The notes under the pieces were generated by a model. That model worked only from the letters and a program-made list of their open reading frames with translations. It made no database searches and was not told the origin of the DNA. Source: AP-15 sp963775875 (GTDB lineage Bacteria > Pseudomonadota > Alphaproteobacteria > ATCC43930 > CGMCC-115725). Taken from it: DNA of 64,000 nucleotides. The stretch is from contig CAVZKP010000017.1 of the NCBI GenBank assembly GCA_963775875.1, positions 1 to 64,000 of the forward strand, read 5' to 3'. This document shows positions 1-9,032 of this stretch, one piece after another. Position 1 is the stretch's first letter; each line of letters starts with the position of its first letter. Made by a program: the position numbers and the translations under genes.

Positions 1-89
1 GGCGGAGATGGCATGAACAGGGCCTCCCTCGGTTCAACGCGAGACACTCGCGTGACTTGGCAATACCGGAACTCGAAGGAGGCCCCGAG

Positions 90-440
90 ATGACGATCGT
101 AGCTGGCTTTGACGTGCACCGCAGGCAGATCACATTCGACGCTTTGGACACCGAGACGGGCGAGATTTCGCGTGGGCGGATCGACGCGACACCGGACGCG
201 GTCGAGCGCTGGGTTGCACGCTTCGAGGGGGACGAAGTGCAGGTCGCCCTGGAGGCGTGCACCGGCTGGCTGTTCGTCTCCCGCGCGCTCGAGCGCGCCG
301 GTGCGGTCGCGCATCTGGCCGAGCCGGTCGAGACGAGCGCGCTGCGCGGGCGAAAGCGCCGCGCGAAGACCGATCGCGAGGATGCTGGCTGCGCACGCTG
401 CTGGGCGAGGGAGGCGGCCGGAATCCGGTGCTTCGCACCG
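90..440 (+). pseudogene. IS110-family transposase, 5' fragment with frameshifts
   Basis: N-terminal part of an IS110-type DEDD (RuvC-like) transposase. The start at 90 has a good ribosome site (GAAGGAGG at 75-82). The first residues (IVAGFDVHRR) and the later KTDREDA motif fit the family. After DREDA the homologous reading moves to a second frame (WLRTLLGEG) and then a third (GRRPESGASH), so at least two frameshifts are present. Homology ends near 440, where the ISL3 remnant begins, so the C-terminal catalytic half is missing. It is a dead copy. The family call is confident; the exact frameshift positions are not. Confidence 0.8.
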
Positions 441-454
441 TTCGGTGGTGAATC

Positions 455-1321
455 TCATCGCGGCAGCGCGATCCTGATGCCTGAGCAGCAGAGGTAGACC
501 AGGGCGATGAGGGGGGCGGCCGAGTGGAACCCGAAGCTGCGGTGTGAGATCAGGCGGATGCGGCTGTTCAGGCCCTCCAGGCGCCCGTTGGTGAGGCCGA
601 GGCGGATCGCGGCGAGGATGCCCTTGCGGTGCTGGCGGATCGTGCGCGCGAGCTTGACGAACGGCTCGAGCTTCGATCTCGATGCCCAGGCCAGCCAGGC
701 GTCCAGGTGCGCCGGGGCAAGCCGCGGGTCTTCCAGCTGGTAGAGCAGGCGCAGCTCCTCCTTCAGAAGGAAGCCGCGGTAGAGCGCCTTGTTGGCCTGC
801 TGGACCTCTGCCAGCAGCGCGAGCTGCTCGACGCTCTGCTTGCCCGGCGCCTTCAAGAGCGACCAGCGCGTGCCCTTGATCCACTTGCCGGCGGGGGTGT
901 GCGAGCGCTCATGCGCGTTCCACTCATCGCGGCGGACCTGGTCGACCGCGCGCTGGGCCAAACGGACCACGTGGAAGGGATCGAAGGCGATCTCGGCCTT
1001 AGGGATCGAGTCGCGGATGGCCTTCTCATAGCCGCCGGACATGTCGATCGAGACGGCCTTGATCGTGTGGCGGCGCTCGCCGAGCTCATCGAAGAACGCC
1101 TGCAGGGTGGCGGCGTTTCGACCCGGGGCGCACCACACGATCGCCCCGGCCTGATGGTCGACGACGCTCGTCAGATAGCGGTGGTGGCGACGATAGGAGA
1201 TCTCATCGACGCCGATCGCCACGAGGCCCTCCAGGCGTCGCTCATCCAGGTGGTCTTCAACGACGCGCTCAACGATCCGCCCGACCGTGTCCCAGGCGAT
1301 CCGCTTTTTCGAGAACGACAT
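455..1321 (-). pseudogene. ISL3-family transposase, lacking its N-terminus
   Basis: DDE transposase of the ISL3 family. Visible motifs are IGVDEISYRR (first Asp), VSIDMSGGYEKAI (second Asp) and GRLEGLNSRIR (catalytic Glu). The family normally starts with a zinc-finger/HTH segment of roughly 100 residues. Here recognisable sequence begins only at SFSKKRIAWDTVGRIVER. The reading frame continues upstream to 1438 only because it runs antisense through the amidohydrolase fragment. The element is therefore truncated at its 5' end, with the junction near 1320. It probably inserted into or beside the IS110 fragment on its other side. Terminal inverted repeats were not identified. Unlikely to be active. 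Confidence 0.85.
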
Positions 1322-1556
1322 GCCGCCCTCCTCGCAGGATTTGGAACAGGCGTGGCGCCCGTATATCGAGACCTGCATCGCCGCGTTCGGACCGCAGCGC
1401 TCGATGTTCGAGAGCAATTTCCCGGTCGACAAGGGCATGTGCAGCTATCCGGTGATGTGGAACGCGTTCAAGCGCATCGCCTCGGGCTGTTCGGCCGCCG
1501 AGAAGACGGCGCTGTTCAGCGGCGCGGCAACCAAGGCCTATCGGCTGGCGGTATAG
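1320..1556 (+). pseudogene. amidohydrolase-2 family protein, 3' fragment
   Basis: The last 78 or so residues of an amidohydrolase-2 (PF04909-like TIM-barrel metal hydrolase) gene. The stretch containing PYIETCIAAFGPQRSMFESN, FPVDKG and NAFKRIA is the typical C-terminal part of this family. All upstream coding sequence is absent and is replaced by the ISL3 remnant exactly where homology starts (about 1320). The fragment ends with its natural stop. It marks a deletion or insertion scar, not a working enzyme. Confidence 0.75.
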
Positions 1557-1571
1557 CGTATAGCACTGGTC

Positions 1572-1871
1572 ATGAGCCTGCCCGTCTACAACAGGGAAGC
1601 ACTCGCTGCGCTGTGCCGGCGCCACGGCGTCCGCCGGCTCTCATTGTTCGGCTCGGTGCTAAAGGGCACCGACCGCTCCGATAGTGATATCGATCTGCTC
1701 GTCGAATTCGAGCCCGGAGCGACGCCCGGCCTGATCGGCATTGCCGGGATCGAGGAGGAGCTGTCTCAACTTATGGATGGACGGCGGGTCGATTTGCGCA
1801 CCGCGCAAGATCTGAGCCGCTATTTTCGCGAAGAGGTTTTACGCGAAGCCGAGGTGCAGTTTGCCGCCTGA
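1572..1871 (+). CDS. mntA: MNT-domain nucleotidyltransferase (MntA-type antitoxin)
   Basis: A 99-residue minimal nucleotidyltransferase. The signature GS (27-28) followed by D39 and D41 is in FGSVLKGTDRSDSDIDLL, and a third acidic residue (D74) lies in GRRVDLRT, so the active site looks complete. In MNT/HEPN toxin-antitoxin pairs this enzyme AMPylates and neutralises the HEPN RNase encoded next door. The following gene begins inside its last codons (overlap at 1861-1871), as in intact pairs. Because the HEPN partner is broken here, this antitoxin is probably an orphan. Confidence 0.8.
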   Translation: MSLPVYNREALAALCRRHGVRRLSLFGSVLKGTDRSDSDIDLLVEFEPGATPGLIGIAGIEEELSQLMDGRRVDLRTAQDLSRYFREEVLREAEVQFAA

Positions 1872-2115
1872 CGACCGAACCCGGCTTCTGCATATGATCG
1901 AGGCGGCCGAGACTGCCACCCGCTTTGTCCAAGGACGCACCCGGAGCGATCTCGATCGCGACCCCATCCTGGCCTTTGCCCTCGTTCGCGCGATCGAGAT
2001 CGTCGGGCAAGCCGCCAGTAAGATCAGCGTGGAGACCCGTGGCATCTAAACCACCAGCGGGTTCCCCGTTATGGACCGCGGTCGAGATCGGCGACGACGG
2101 AATTCCACGGGGCAT
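1861..2115 (+). pseudogene. hepT: HepT-like HEPN (DUF86) toxin, truncated and frameshifted
   Basis: Starts with TTG at 1861, overlapping the MNT gene. The first 62 residues (RTRLLHMIEAAETATRFVQG, then AFALVRAIEIVGQAASKIS) match the N-terminal helices of DUF86/HepT proteins, which are normally about 110-120 residues. The frame closes at 2049, before the catalytic R-x4-6-H motif. A shifted frame further on reads RNSTGHG and then stops near 2116, which may be the decayed RNxxxH motif. The RNase is therefore very likely inactive. The N-terminal identity is well supported; the downstream motif is tentative. Confidence 0.65.
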
Positions 2116-2144
2116 GGTTAGCGTAGAGAGAGGGAGAAACGCCG

Positions 2145-3404
2145 ATGCCATTGCCGACAACAGAGGTCGATGCGACCACCCCCAAATATCTGCGCGACAA
2201 ATATGCGATCGTCGGGGTGGGGGAGACCACCTATACCCGCGGCTCGGGCAAGACGACGCGGGCGCTCGGCACCTGGGCGGTCAGGAACGCGATCCTCGAT
2301 GCCGGGCTCAAAGCCGCCGACATCGACGGCATGCTGTCCTATTCGGGCGGCGATTCGACCTCGGCGACCTTTATCGCCGGCGATCTCGGCATCCGCCTCA
2401 ATTTCTACATGGATGTGGTCGGCGGCGGCTCGTCGACCGAGGCATTGGTCGGCATCGCCATCGGCCTGATCGAGGCCGGCTGCTGCAAGACGGTGGCGAT
2501 CTTCCGCTCGATGAACGGCTATTCGCAGGTGCGGATCGGCGGCACCGGCGCCCGCTCGGCCGCCCCGGTCGGCGGCGACATGCTGCACAACCGCGCCTAT
2601 GGCTGGCAGAGCGCCGGGCAGAGCTTTGCCCCGACCTTTATGCGCCATATGTACGATTACGGCACCAAACCCGAGCAGGTCGCCGCGGTCAAGGTCGCGC
2701 ACAGCCATCACGCCTCGAACAATCCGAAGGCCTATTACAAGAAGCGCTTTACCATCGAGGACGTGCTGTCGAGCCGGTTTATCTGCAAACCCCTGCATCT
2801 GTTGGATTGCTGCGTCGAGACCGACAATGCGACCTCGATTATCGTGGCCAGCGCCGAGCGCGCCCGCGACATGAAGCAGCCGCTGGTGCTGATCCGCGGC
2901 GTGGTCGGCCGCTGTTCGAAGCCGCGGCTCGACATGCACTACCAGCACGGGCCGATCTCGACCGTCGCCGGCTATTACGCCCGGCAGATCCTGTGGCCCA
3001 ATGCCGGGGTCGGGCCGGAGGATGTCGACATTACCGGCTCCTACGACGCCTTCACCTTTACGACGATGCTGCAGCTCGAGGATTACGGCTTTTGCAAAAA
3101 GGGCGAAGGCGGCGACTACGTATCGAGCGGCGCGATCCAGCTCGGCGGGCGGCGGCCCAACAATACCAGCGGCGGGCATCTGTGCGAGGGCTATACCCAC
3201 GGCATGAACATGGTCATCGAGAATACCCGCCAATTGCGTCATGCGGCCGATGATTCCTGCCCGGTCGGCGCCGACGGCAAGCGCCAGCACACTTACGATT
3301 ACCGCGAAGGCGGCTGCCGCCAGGTCAAGGATGTGGAGGTCAGCGCCAATCTCGGCTGGGCCAACCCGGCGACCGCCTCGTCGATGGTCATGCGGCGCGG
3401 CTGA
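2145..3404 (+). CDS. thiolase-like protein (SCP2-thiolase/lipid-transfer type)
   Basis: A 419-residue thiolase-fold protein of the SCP2-thiolase/nonspecific lipid-transfer group found in fatty-acid, steroid and aromatic catabolism. The N-terminus (KYAIVGVGETTYTRG) and the C-terminal SGGHLCEGYTHG block around residues 345-360 are typical. The nucleophilic cysteine of true thiolases is not obvious: the equivalent region reads DVVGGGSSTEA. The protein may therefore be a C-C lyase or aldolase partner and not a thiolase. It is followed 14 bp later by a DUF35 protein, the usual partner in such complexes. A purine-rich ribosome site precedes 2145. A second such module occurs at 59919-63348. Confidence 0.8.
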   Translation: MPLPTTEVDATTPKYLRDKYAIVGVGETTYTRGSGKTTRALGTWAVRNAILDAGLKAADIDGMLSYSGGDSTSATFIAGDLGIRLNFYMDVVGGGSSTEALVGIAIGLIEAGCCKTVAIFRSMNGYSQVRIGGTGARSAAPVGGDMLHNRAYGWQSAGQSFAPTFMRHMYDYGTKPEQVAAVKVAHSHHASNNPKAYYKKRFTIEDVLSSRFICKPLHLLDCCVETDNATSIIVASAERARDMKQPLVLIRGVVGRCSKPRLDMHYQHGPISTVAGYYARQILWPNAGVGPEDVDITGSYDAFTFTTMLQLEDYGFCKKGEGGDYVSSGAIQLGGRRPNNTSGGHLCEGYTHGMNMVIENTRQLRHAADDSCPVGADGKRQHTYDYREGGCRQVKDVEVSANLGWANPATASSMVMRRG

Positions 3405-3418
3405 GGAGGAGAAAGAAG

Positions 3419-3940
3419 ATGCCTATCCGCGGCGAATATCTGGGAATGGGGCTGACCATCGACGATCTCGATGTCGAAAACCTCGAATATTTCCGCCACT
3501 GCGCCGAGCACGATTTCCATCTGCAGGCCTGCGCCCAATGCGGGCGGCTGCGCTACCCGCCGACCACCGCCTGCCCGTGGTGCATGAGCCTCGAATCAGC
3601 CTGGAAGAAGGTCGAGGGCAAGGGGACGGTGCATTCCTATAGCGAGGTGCATCACGCGATCCAGCCGGCCTTTCGCGGCCACACGCCCTATCTGATCCTG
3701 CTGGTCGACCTCGACACGCAAAAGGGCGAGCCCAGCCCCGAAGAGGCGTTGCGCGTCGTCGGCAATTTGATGACGCCCGACGGCCAATTGGCGCCGCCCG
3801 AAATGGTAAAGCGGGTCGGCATCGGCACCCGCGTGCGCATGGTGTTCAGCGATGTCGGCCCCGGCCTCGCCCTGCCGCAATGGACCATCGACGAGACCGC
3901 CGTGCAGCCGGCGAATGTCTGGCGCTATCCGCAGGAATAG
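3419..3940 (+). CDS. DUF35 OB-fold/zinc-ribbon protein (acyl-CoA-binding partner)
   Basis: A 173-residue protein with an N-terminal rubredoxin-like zinc ribbon (C38-x2-C41 and C52-x2-C55, in ACAQCGRLRYPPTTACPWC) followed by a DUF35 OB-fold. DUF35 proteins form complexes with thiolase-like subunits and bind the acyl-CoA. The gene directly follows the thiolase-like gene with a clear GAGGAGGAG ribosome site before 3419, so the two are almost certainly one operon and one complex. All four cysteines are present and the length is normal. Confidence 0.85.
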   Translation: MPIRGEYLGMGLTIDDLDVENLEYFRHCAEHDFHLQACAQCGRLRYPPTTACPWCMSLESAWKKVEGKGTVHSYSEVHHAIQPAFRGHTPYLILLVDLDTQKGEPSPEEALRVVGNLMTPDGQLAPPEMVKRVGIGTRVRMVFSDVGPGLALPQWTIDETAVQPANVWRYPQE

Positions 3941-3972
3941 CAGACCGCCCCTGCCGACGGCCCCGCATCGGC

Positions 3973-4046
3973 CGGTTTCGCCGGGCTCAGCCCGATTGCG
4001 AAACCGATCCGATGCGCCAGGGCGGGTTGCGCATCGCACGCAACCC
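3973..4046. terminator. two hairpins between convergent genes
   Basis: Two inverted repeats lie between the convergent DUF35 and permease genes: CGGTTTCG (3973-3980) pairing with CGAAACCG (3999-4006), and GGGTTGCG (4024-4031) pairing with CGCAACCC (4039-4046). Neither is followed by a clear T-run, so a bidirectional termination role is inferred from position only. Confidence 0.4.
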
Positions 4047-4057
4047 GTAACCGCCAC

Positions 4058-4954
4058 TCAGCCCTTGACGCCGCCCATGGTCAGGCCGGCGGTCATCCGG
4101 CCGCGGAACAGGTAATAGATCACCACCGGCGGGATCGCGTAGACGACGGCGGTCGCCATCATGTAGTTCCACGGCGATTCGTCGCTGTTGAGGAATTGCG
4201 CCAGCGCCACCGGCACGGTCATGCTGCGCGTGTTCGACAGCAGCAGGAACTGATAGAGGTACTCGTTCCAGGCGAGCAGCAGCGCGTAGGTGCCGACCGC
4301 GACCAGCGCCGGCGCCATCATCGGCAGGTAGATGCGTAGATAGACCTGCATCGGGGTGGCGCCGTCGATGCGGGCCGCCTCGTCGAGCTCGATCGGGATG
4401 CTCCTGCCGTATTGCTGAAAGATGAAGATCGCATAGGGGGTGGCGAAGGTCACCTCGGCCGCGATCACCGACCACAGATTGTTCGACAATCCATAGGCCT
4501 GCATGATCCGGTAGAACGGGATCGCCAGGAATGACGCCGGGATCACATAGGTCAGCAGCGCCGCGTTGGTTAAGAGCCAGCCGTGACGGATCCGCATCCG
4601 GCTGACCGAAAAGCTCGCCAGCGACCCGATGAATAGTGTGAAGAATACCGTCATCGTCCCGATATAAAGGCTGTTGCCGAATTGGTGCCAGAAATGCTCG
4701 AGGTACCAATAGCCTTCGGTGAGCACGATCCAGTAGCTGTAAGCCGAGGCGTCTTTTGGCCAAATATTGGCGCTGAACACATCGTTGTGGGATTCGAGGG
4801 ACACCATTACCATGCTGTAGATCGGCACCAGGGTCCACACGATCAGCACCGCGCCGAGCGACAGCGCCGCCGCCTCGTTCAGCATGCGCCGCCGCCGGTA
4901 ATTCGGCACCGCCTTGGCTGGCGCGTGCCGGTCAGCCAGCAATACGGCGGTCAT
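4058..4954 (-). CDS. ABC transporter permease, MalG-like
   Basis: A 298-residue inner-membrane permease of the binding-protein-dependent carbohydrate importer class (MalG/UgpE type). It has several hydrophobic segments and the cytoplasmic EAA loop (EAARIDGATPMQVYLRIYLP), which contacts the ATPase. Its start overlaps the stop of the upstream permease by 4 bp (ATGA at 4951-4954), showing translational coupling. The substrate cannot be told from sequence. The ATPase gene expected for such an importer is not in this window. Confidence 0.9.
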   Translation of the reverse strand: MTAVLLADRHAPAKAVPNYRRRRMLNEAAALSLGAVLIVWTLVPIYSMVMVSLESHNDVFSANIWPKDASAYSYWIVLTEGYWYLEHFWHQFGNSLYIGTMTVFFTLFIGSLASFSVSRMRIRHGWLLTNAALLTYVIPASFLAIPFYRIMQAYGLSNNLWSVIAAEVTFATPYAIFIFQQYGRSIPIELDEAARIDGATPMQVYLRIYLPMMAPALVAVGTYALLLAWNEYLYQFLLLSNTRSMTVPVALAQFLNSDESPWNYMMATAVVYAIPPVVIYYLFRGRMTAGLTMGGVKG

Positions 4955-5868
4955 AGCTGCACCTCCGAGGTGCGCAGCTTGCGCATCAGCAGCAAGACCA
5001 GCGGGATCAGCAGCGGCAATGCCGACATCACCGCGGCAACGCCGAGCTGCGGCTTGGCGATTTCGAAGGCGTCGCGGATGCCGAGCGTCGCCAGCACATG
5101 CGTCGACAGCGCCGGTCCGCCGCCCGAGACGAAATAGACCGTGTTGAAATCGCCGAGGGTGAAGATCGTCGAGAGCAGGGTGCAGACGAGGTAAAGGTTG
5201 GCGAGCAGCGGGAACGACACATGGACGAACCGGCGCAGCCCGGTGGCGCCGTCGACCTCGGCCGCCTCATAAAGCTCCTGCGGGATCGCCATCCGGCCGG
5301 CGAGCAGGATCACGGTCCAGAACGGCATGTTTTTCCAGATGTAGGAGACGATGACGCAGCCGAGCGCCAGCCAGCGCGAATTGTCGAGCCAGCCCGGGCC
5401 GTTGATGCGAAACAGATCCCACAACACGTTGTTGAATAGGCCCCACTGCCCGTTCAGCATCCAATGGATCGAAATAAAGACCGGGAGCGCCGGGATCGCC
5501 CAGGGCAGGACGTAGATCATCAGCAGCCCCTTGACCCACCAGCCGCGGCGCATGAAGAAGCCGGACAACAGCAGAGCAAAGAACAACTTTACGTTGACGC
5601 CGATGGCGAGGTAGAGCAGCGTATTGACCACGGTCTGCTGGTAGATCGGGTCCGAGAACAGTTCCGCATAGAGGCTCGGCTGGTGGCCGAGCCAGACCCC
5701 ATAGGCCACCGGAAACACCACGAAGGCCAGGAATATCCCGACATAGGGGATGCAGAATGCAAGGGCCCAGGTAAATTCCGAGCCTTGCAGGCCGCCGCGC
5801 CAGGCGCGAAGCCGAGACCGGCGCCCCAGTACGGGACGACCGGCTTCGAGGACTGATACGCTTGCCAT
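4951..5868 (-). CDS. ABC transporter permease, MalF-like
   Basis: A 305-residue permease, partner of the next gene. It has an N-terminal cytoplasmic arm rich in Arg, multiple transmembrane segments and an EAA loop (EAAEVDGATGLRRFVHVSFP). It lies 9 bp after the first binding-protein gene and overlaps the MalG-like gene by 4 bp, so all are one transcription unit. Family membership is clear; the substrate is unknown. Confidence 0.9.
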   Translation of the reverse strand: MASVSVLEAGRPVLGRRSRLRAWRGGLQGSEFTWALAFCIPYVGIFLAFVVFPVAYGVWLGHQPSLYAELFSDPIYQQTVVNTLLYLAIGVNVKLFFALLLSGFFMRRGWWVKGLLMIYVLPWAIPALPVFISIHWMLNGQWGLFNNVLWDLFRINGPGWLDNSRWLALGCVIVSYIWKNMPFWTVILLAGRMAIPQELYEAAEVDGATGLRRFVHVSFPLLANLYLVCTLLSTIFTLGDFNTVYFVSGGGPALSTHVLATLGIRDAFEIAKPQLGVAAVMSALPLLIPLVLLLMRKLRTSEVQL

Positions 5869-5877
5869 GTTCGCCTC

Positions 5878-7263
5878 TCAGCTCTGCGCGATCGGATATT
5901 TTGCCAGAATGCCGTCGATCCTCTTGAGCGCCTTGTCCGCGGCGTCTTTTGGCGTCATCCCGCTTCGGACGATGTCGGTCTCGGCCAACCCCCAGATTTG
6001 TTCGGCATTGACCACGGCGTAGCCGGGGTTGAACACCGGGTAGGCGACCACGGTATCGTCGAGCACGCCTTCCTTGACGTAAACCGGCCGGTGCGGATCC
6101 TTGGGGTCGAGCCAGAACGGGTCGGTTTTGACCAGGGACGGCATCGCCGGCAGCCAGCGGCCGAGCCCCTCCTTCAGATACGCGTTCACGATTTTCGGCT
6201 GGATCACGTATTTCATGAAGTCCTTGGCGACCTCGACGTTCTTTGCCCCCTTCGGGATGAAACCGCCGCCGACGCCGAGTTGCGCCGTGTTGGGCTGGTT
6301 ATCATTGCCGAGCGGCAGACCCATCGTCGCGATCGCGTTGTACTCCTCCTTGTTATGGTACAACGCGACCTCGGTCGAGATCGTGCCGTCGAAATCCATC
6401 ACGATTTCCTTGGCGTGGAAGGCGTTGTTGTCGTCCGCGTCGTTCCAGCTCAGCACGCCCGGCGGCACATAGCCGCCCTTGAACGCAGTCGCTACATAGG
6501 TCAGCGACTTGACCGCCGCGTCGATCACCTTCGGATCGTCGAGATGGGGCCGGCCATCCGCGGTGACGATGCCATTGCCGCCATTGGCGATCAGGAACGC
6601 GTGGAACAGATTGTTGCCGTCGGCCGGGCCGGTGCTGGTCATCTGCAGACCGAGCGAATAGATGTTGCGGTTGCCCTGGTCGCGCAGTTTCTGCTGCATC
6701 GGCTTGAAGAAATCCCAGTAGGCGTCCCAGGTTTTCGGCGCATCCGACAGTTTGTAGCCGGCCTTTTCGACCAGCGGGATCCAGACGTGAAACGGCACCA
6801 CGGCCGTCTTGTAGGGGACAAAGTAGAAGCTGCGCTTTTTCGTGGCGTTGTTATAATATTGCGAAGCGAGCAGCACTGTAGACTTATATTGCGACTTTTG
6901 GGTAGCGACGACGTCGCTGACATCGACGATCTTGTCGTCCCAGGCGTTCTGCGGAATGATCTGCTGGTCGGCGACGTCATGCGAGATCAGATCGGGCACA
7001 TCGCCGCTGGTGATCGCCGAAATGGTCTTCTGCATCAGCGGCGCGAACGGGACCAGGCTGTAGTCGATCGTGTTGCCGCTGGCCTTTTGGTAATCCGCGA
7101 CCATCTTGCGGAAGGCGGCGTCTTCCTCGGGGATGAAACCCTGCGTCCACCACACGGTCGCGGTCGAGGCTGCCGCGTTGGCGAGGTACGGACGAGCGAG
7201 CGTGCCCGCCGCGGCGACAGCAAGAGAGCTGCGGAGCAGCGTGCGTCTCGTCGGATTGATCAT
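5878..7263 (-). CDS. extracellular solute-binding protein 1 (family 1), Tat-type signal
   Basis: A 461-residue periplasmic binding protein for the adjacent permeases. The signal peptide is twin-arginine-like (TRRTLLRSS, a hydrophobic stretch, then ANAA), so export in folded form via Tat is likely. The mature region starts ATVWWTQGF and includes SWNDADDNNAFHAK, shared with the two paralogues upstream. A GAGGAAGGAAG ribosome site precedes the start. Of the three copies this one is closest to the permeases and is intact. The 335-bp gap upstream (7264-7598) shows no gene. Confidence 0.88.
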   Translation of the reverse strand: MINPTRRTLLRSSLAVAAAGTLARPYLANAAASTATVWWTQGFIPEEDAAFRKMVADYQKASGNTIDYSLVPFAPLMQKTISAITSGDVPDLISHDVADQQIIPQNAWDDKIVDVSDVVATQKSQYKSTVLLASQYYNNATKKRSFYFVPYKTAVVPFHVWIPLVEKAGYKLSDAPKTWDAYWDFFKPMQQKLRDQGNRNIYSLGLQMTSTGPADGNNLFHAFLIANGGNGIVTADGRPHLDDPKVIDAAVKSLTYVATAFKGGYVPPGVLSWNDADDNNAFHAKEIVMDFDGTISTEVALYHNKEEYNAIATMGLPLGNDNQPNTAQLGVGGGFIPKGAKNVEVAKDFMKYVIQPKIVNAYLKEGLGRWLPAMPSLVKTDPFWLDPKDPHRPVYVKEGVLDDTVVAYPVFNPGYAVVNAEQIWGLAETDIVRSGMTPKDAADKALKRIDGILAKYPIAQS

Positions 7264-7598
7264 ACCCGTCTTCCTTCCTCACTTGCGCGGTTGAGCGCCG
7301 CTGGCGCGTTGTCGTTGTGGTCTGCCATGCGAATATAAAGCAGCTCCTACCCGGTCTCAAAGGTTAATCTTGCACGGCGCCGCAGGGGCCGGAACTCCGC
7401 GCCCCCAGGCGGCTCGCGCCACGCGCTGGGCCAGGGCCGGTTCCGGCGGGCTGCCGGCATCGCCGGCCCCGCGACAATCGGGCGCGGGCGGCTATATACG
7501 GGTGCCGCGCGCCCGGGCGCAAGGGCCTCGGCGACGCCCGGTCCGCCAACTTATCCTCGCGCGCCGCTTCCCCCGGCGATGCCGCCCGCTCAGCCCGC

Positions 7599-8982
7599 TC
7601 AGCTCTGCACGATCGGATATTTGGCGAAGATCGCCTCGATCCGCTTGAGCGCCTTGTCGGCCGCCGCCTGCGGCGCCATGCCGGCGACCATCACATCGGC
7701 GAGGGCCAAGCCCCAGACATGCTCGGTCTCGACCTCGGCATAGGCCGGGTTGAACACCCAAAAGTAGGGGGTGGTCGGTTCTTCGAACGCCTGCCGCGCA
7801 TAGGGCGGCCGGTGCGGGTCCTGCTTGGGGTCGGTCCACCACGGGTCGCTGGTGACGAGTTCCGGCATCACCGGCAGAAACCGGCCGAGCCCGACCTTCA
7901 AATAGTCGGCGTTGACCTTGGGCTGGATCAGGTAGCCCGATAAACTCCTTGCCGACCTCGACATTCTTCGCGCCCTTTGGAATAAAGGCGAGATTGGCGG
8001 CGAACACACTCGGTATCGGCTTGCCCTCGTTGCTGAGCGGCAGACCGTGCACCACCATGTCGTGGTAATAGGCCTGCTTGTCGTGGATCATCGCTACTTC
8101 GGTCGACAAGGTGCCGTCGAGATCCATCACGCAAAGCTTCGAGTGGTAGGCGTTGTTATCGTCGGCATCGTTCCAGCTGACCGTCCCCGGCGGCACATAG
8201 CCTTCCCGGTAGAGCGCGCCCAGATAGGTCAAGGCCTTGAGCGCCGCCTCCTTGACCCTTGGATCGTCGGCATGGAGCTTGCCGTCCTTGGTGACCAGGC
8301 CGCCGCCGCCATAGGCGATCAGGAACTGATCGAAGGTGCTGGCGACATCGAAGCCGACGGTACTGAGCACGAAGCCGGTGGCAAAGGTGTGGCGCAGCCC
8401 CTGGGCCCGCAGCTTTTGCTGCACCGGCTTAAAGAAATCGATGAACGCATCCCACGTATTCGGGATGTCCGATTCCTGGTAGCCCGCCTTTTCGACCAAG
8501 TCCCTCCAATAATGGAATGGCCTGACCGAGCCTTTATACGGTACGCCGTAAAAGCTGCGTCTTTTCTCGACATTGTTGTAGCAGCGAGCGCCGAGCAGCG
8601 CGCTGGGCATGATGCGCGCCTTCTGGGTCTCGACCACGTCGCTGACATCGACCAGCTTGCCGTCCCAGGCCTGCAGCGCCACCACCTCGATCGGGTTGCC
8701 GTCGATCACATCCGGCACCGCGCCGCTGGTCATCGCCGAGATGATCTTCTGCCGCAGCGGGGCAAACGGAACGATGCTGGGGTCGATCGTGTTGCCGCTC
8801 GCCTTCTCGTAATCGGCGACGATCTTGCGGAACGCCACATCCTCTTCCTGGGCGAAGCCCTGGGACCACCAGACGGTCGCGGTTGTCGCCGCCGCATTGG
8901 CGATAAAGGGCCGCGCCAAGCCGCCGGCCGCAGCGATCGCGAGCGAGCCGCGCAGCAGCGAGCGCCTGGTGGTATCTCTCAT
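7599..8982 (-). pseudogene. extracellular solute-binding protein 2, single frameshift
   Basis: Second of three tandem paralogues. The start at 8982 has a GAAGGAGAG ribosome site and a twin-arginine-like signal (TTRRSLLRGS then ANAA). The protein follows its paralogues closely until GKEF near 7938. There one extra base in a GGG run (plus-strand CCC at 7936-7938) moves the frame. The C-terminal third continues intact in another frame (GYLIQPKVNADYLKVGLGRF) to the stop at 7599. Apart from this base the gene would encode about 460 residues. It may be a real pseudogene or a read error. Confidence 0.8.
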
Positions 8983-9032
8983 GCCCGTCTCTCCTTCGCG
9001 CCGGCGCGGCGAACCCGCGTTGAGCGGGCGCT

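Noticed and set aside
1925..3253. Plus-strand open frame of 442 codons overlapping the first thiolase-like gene
   Set aside because: Arg-rich shadow in another frame. The thiolase frame has the domain and the ribosome site.
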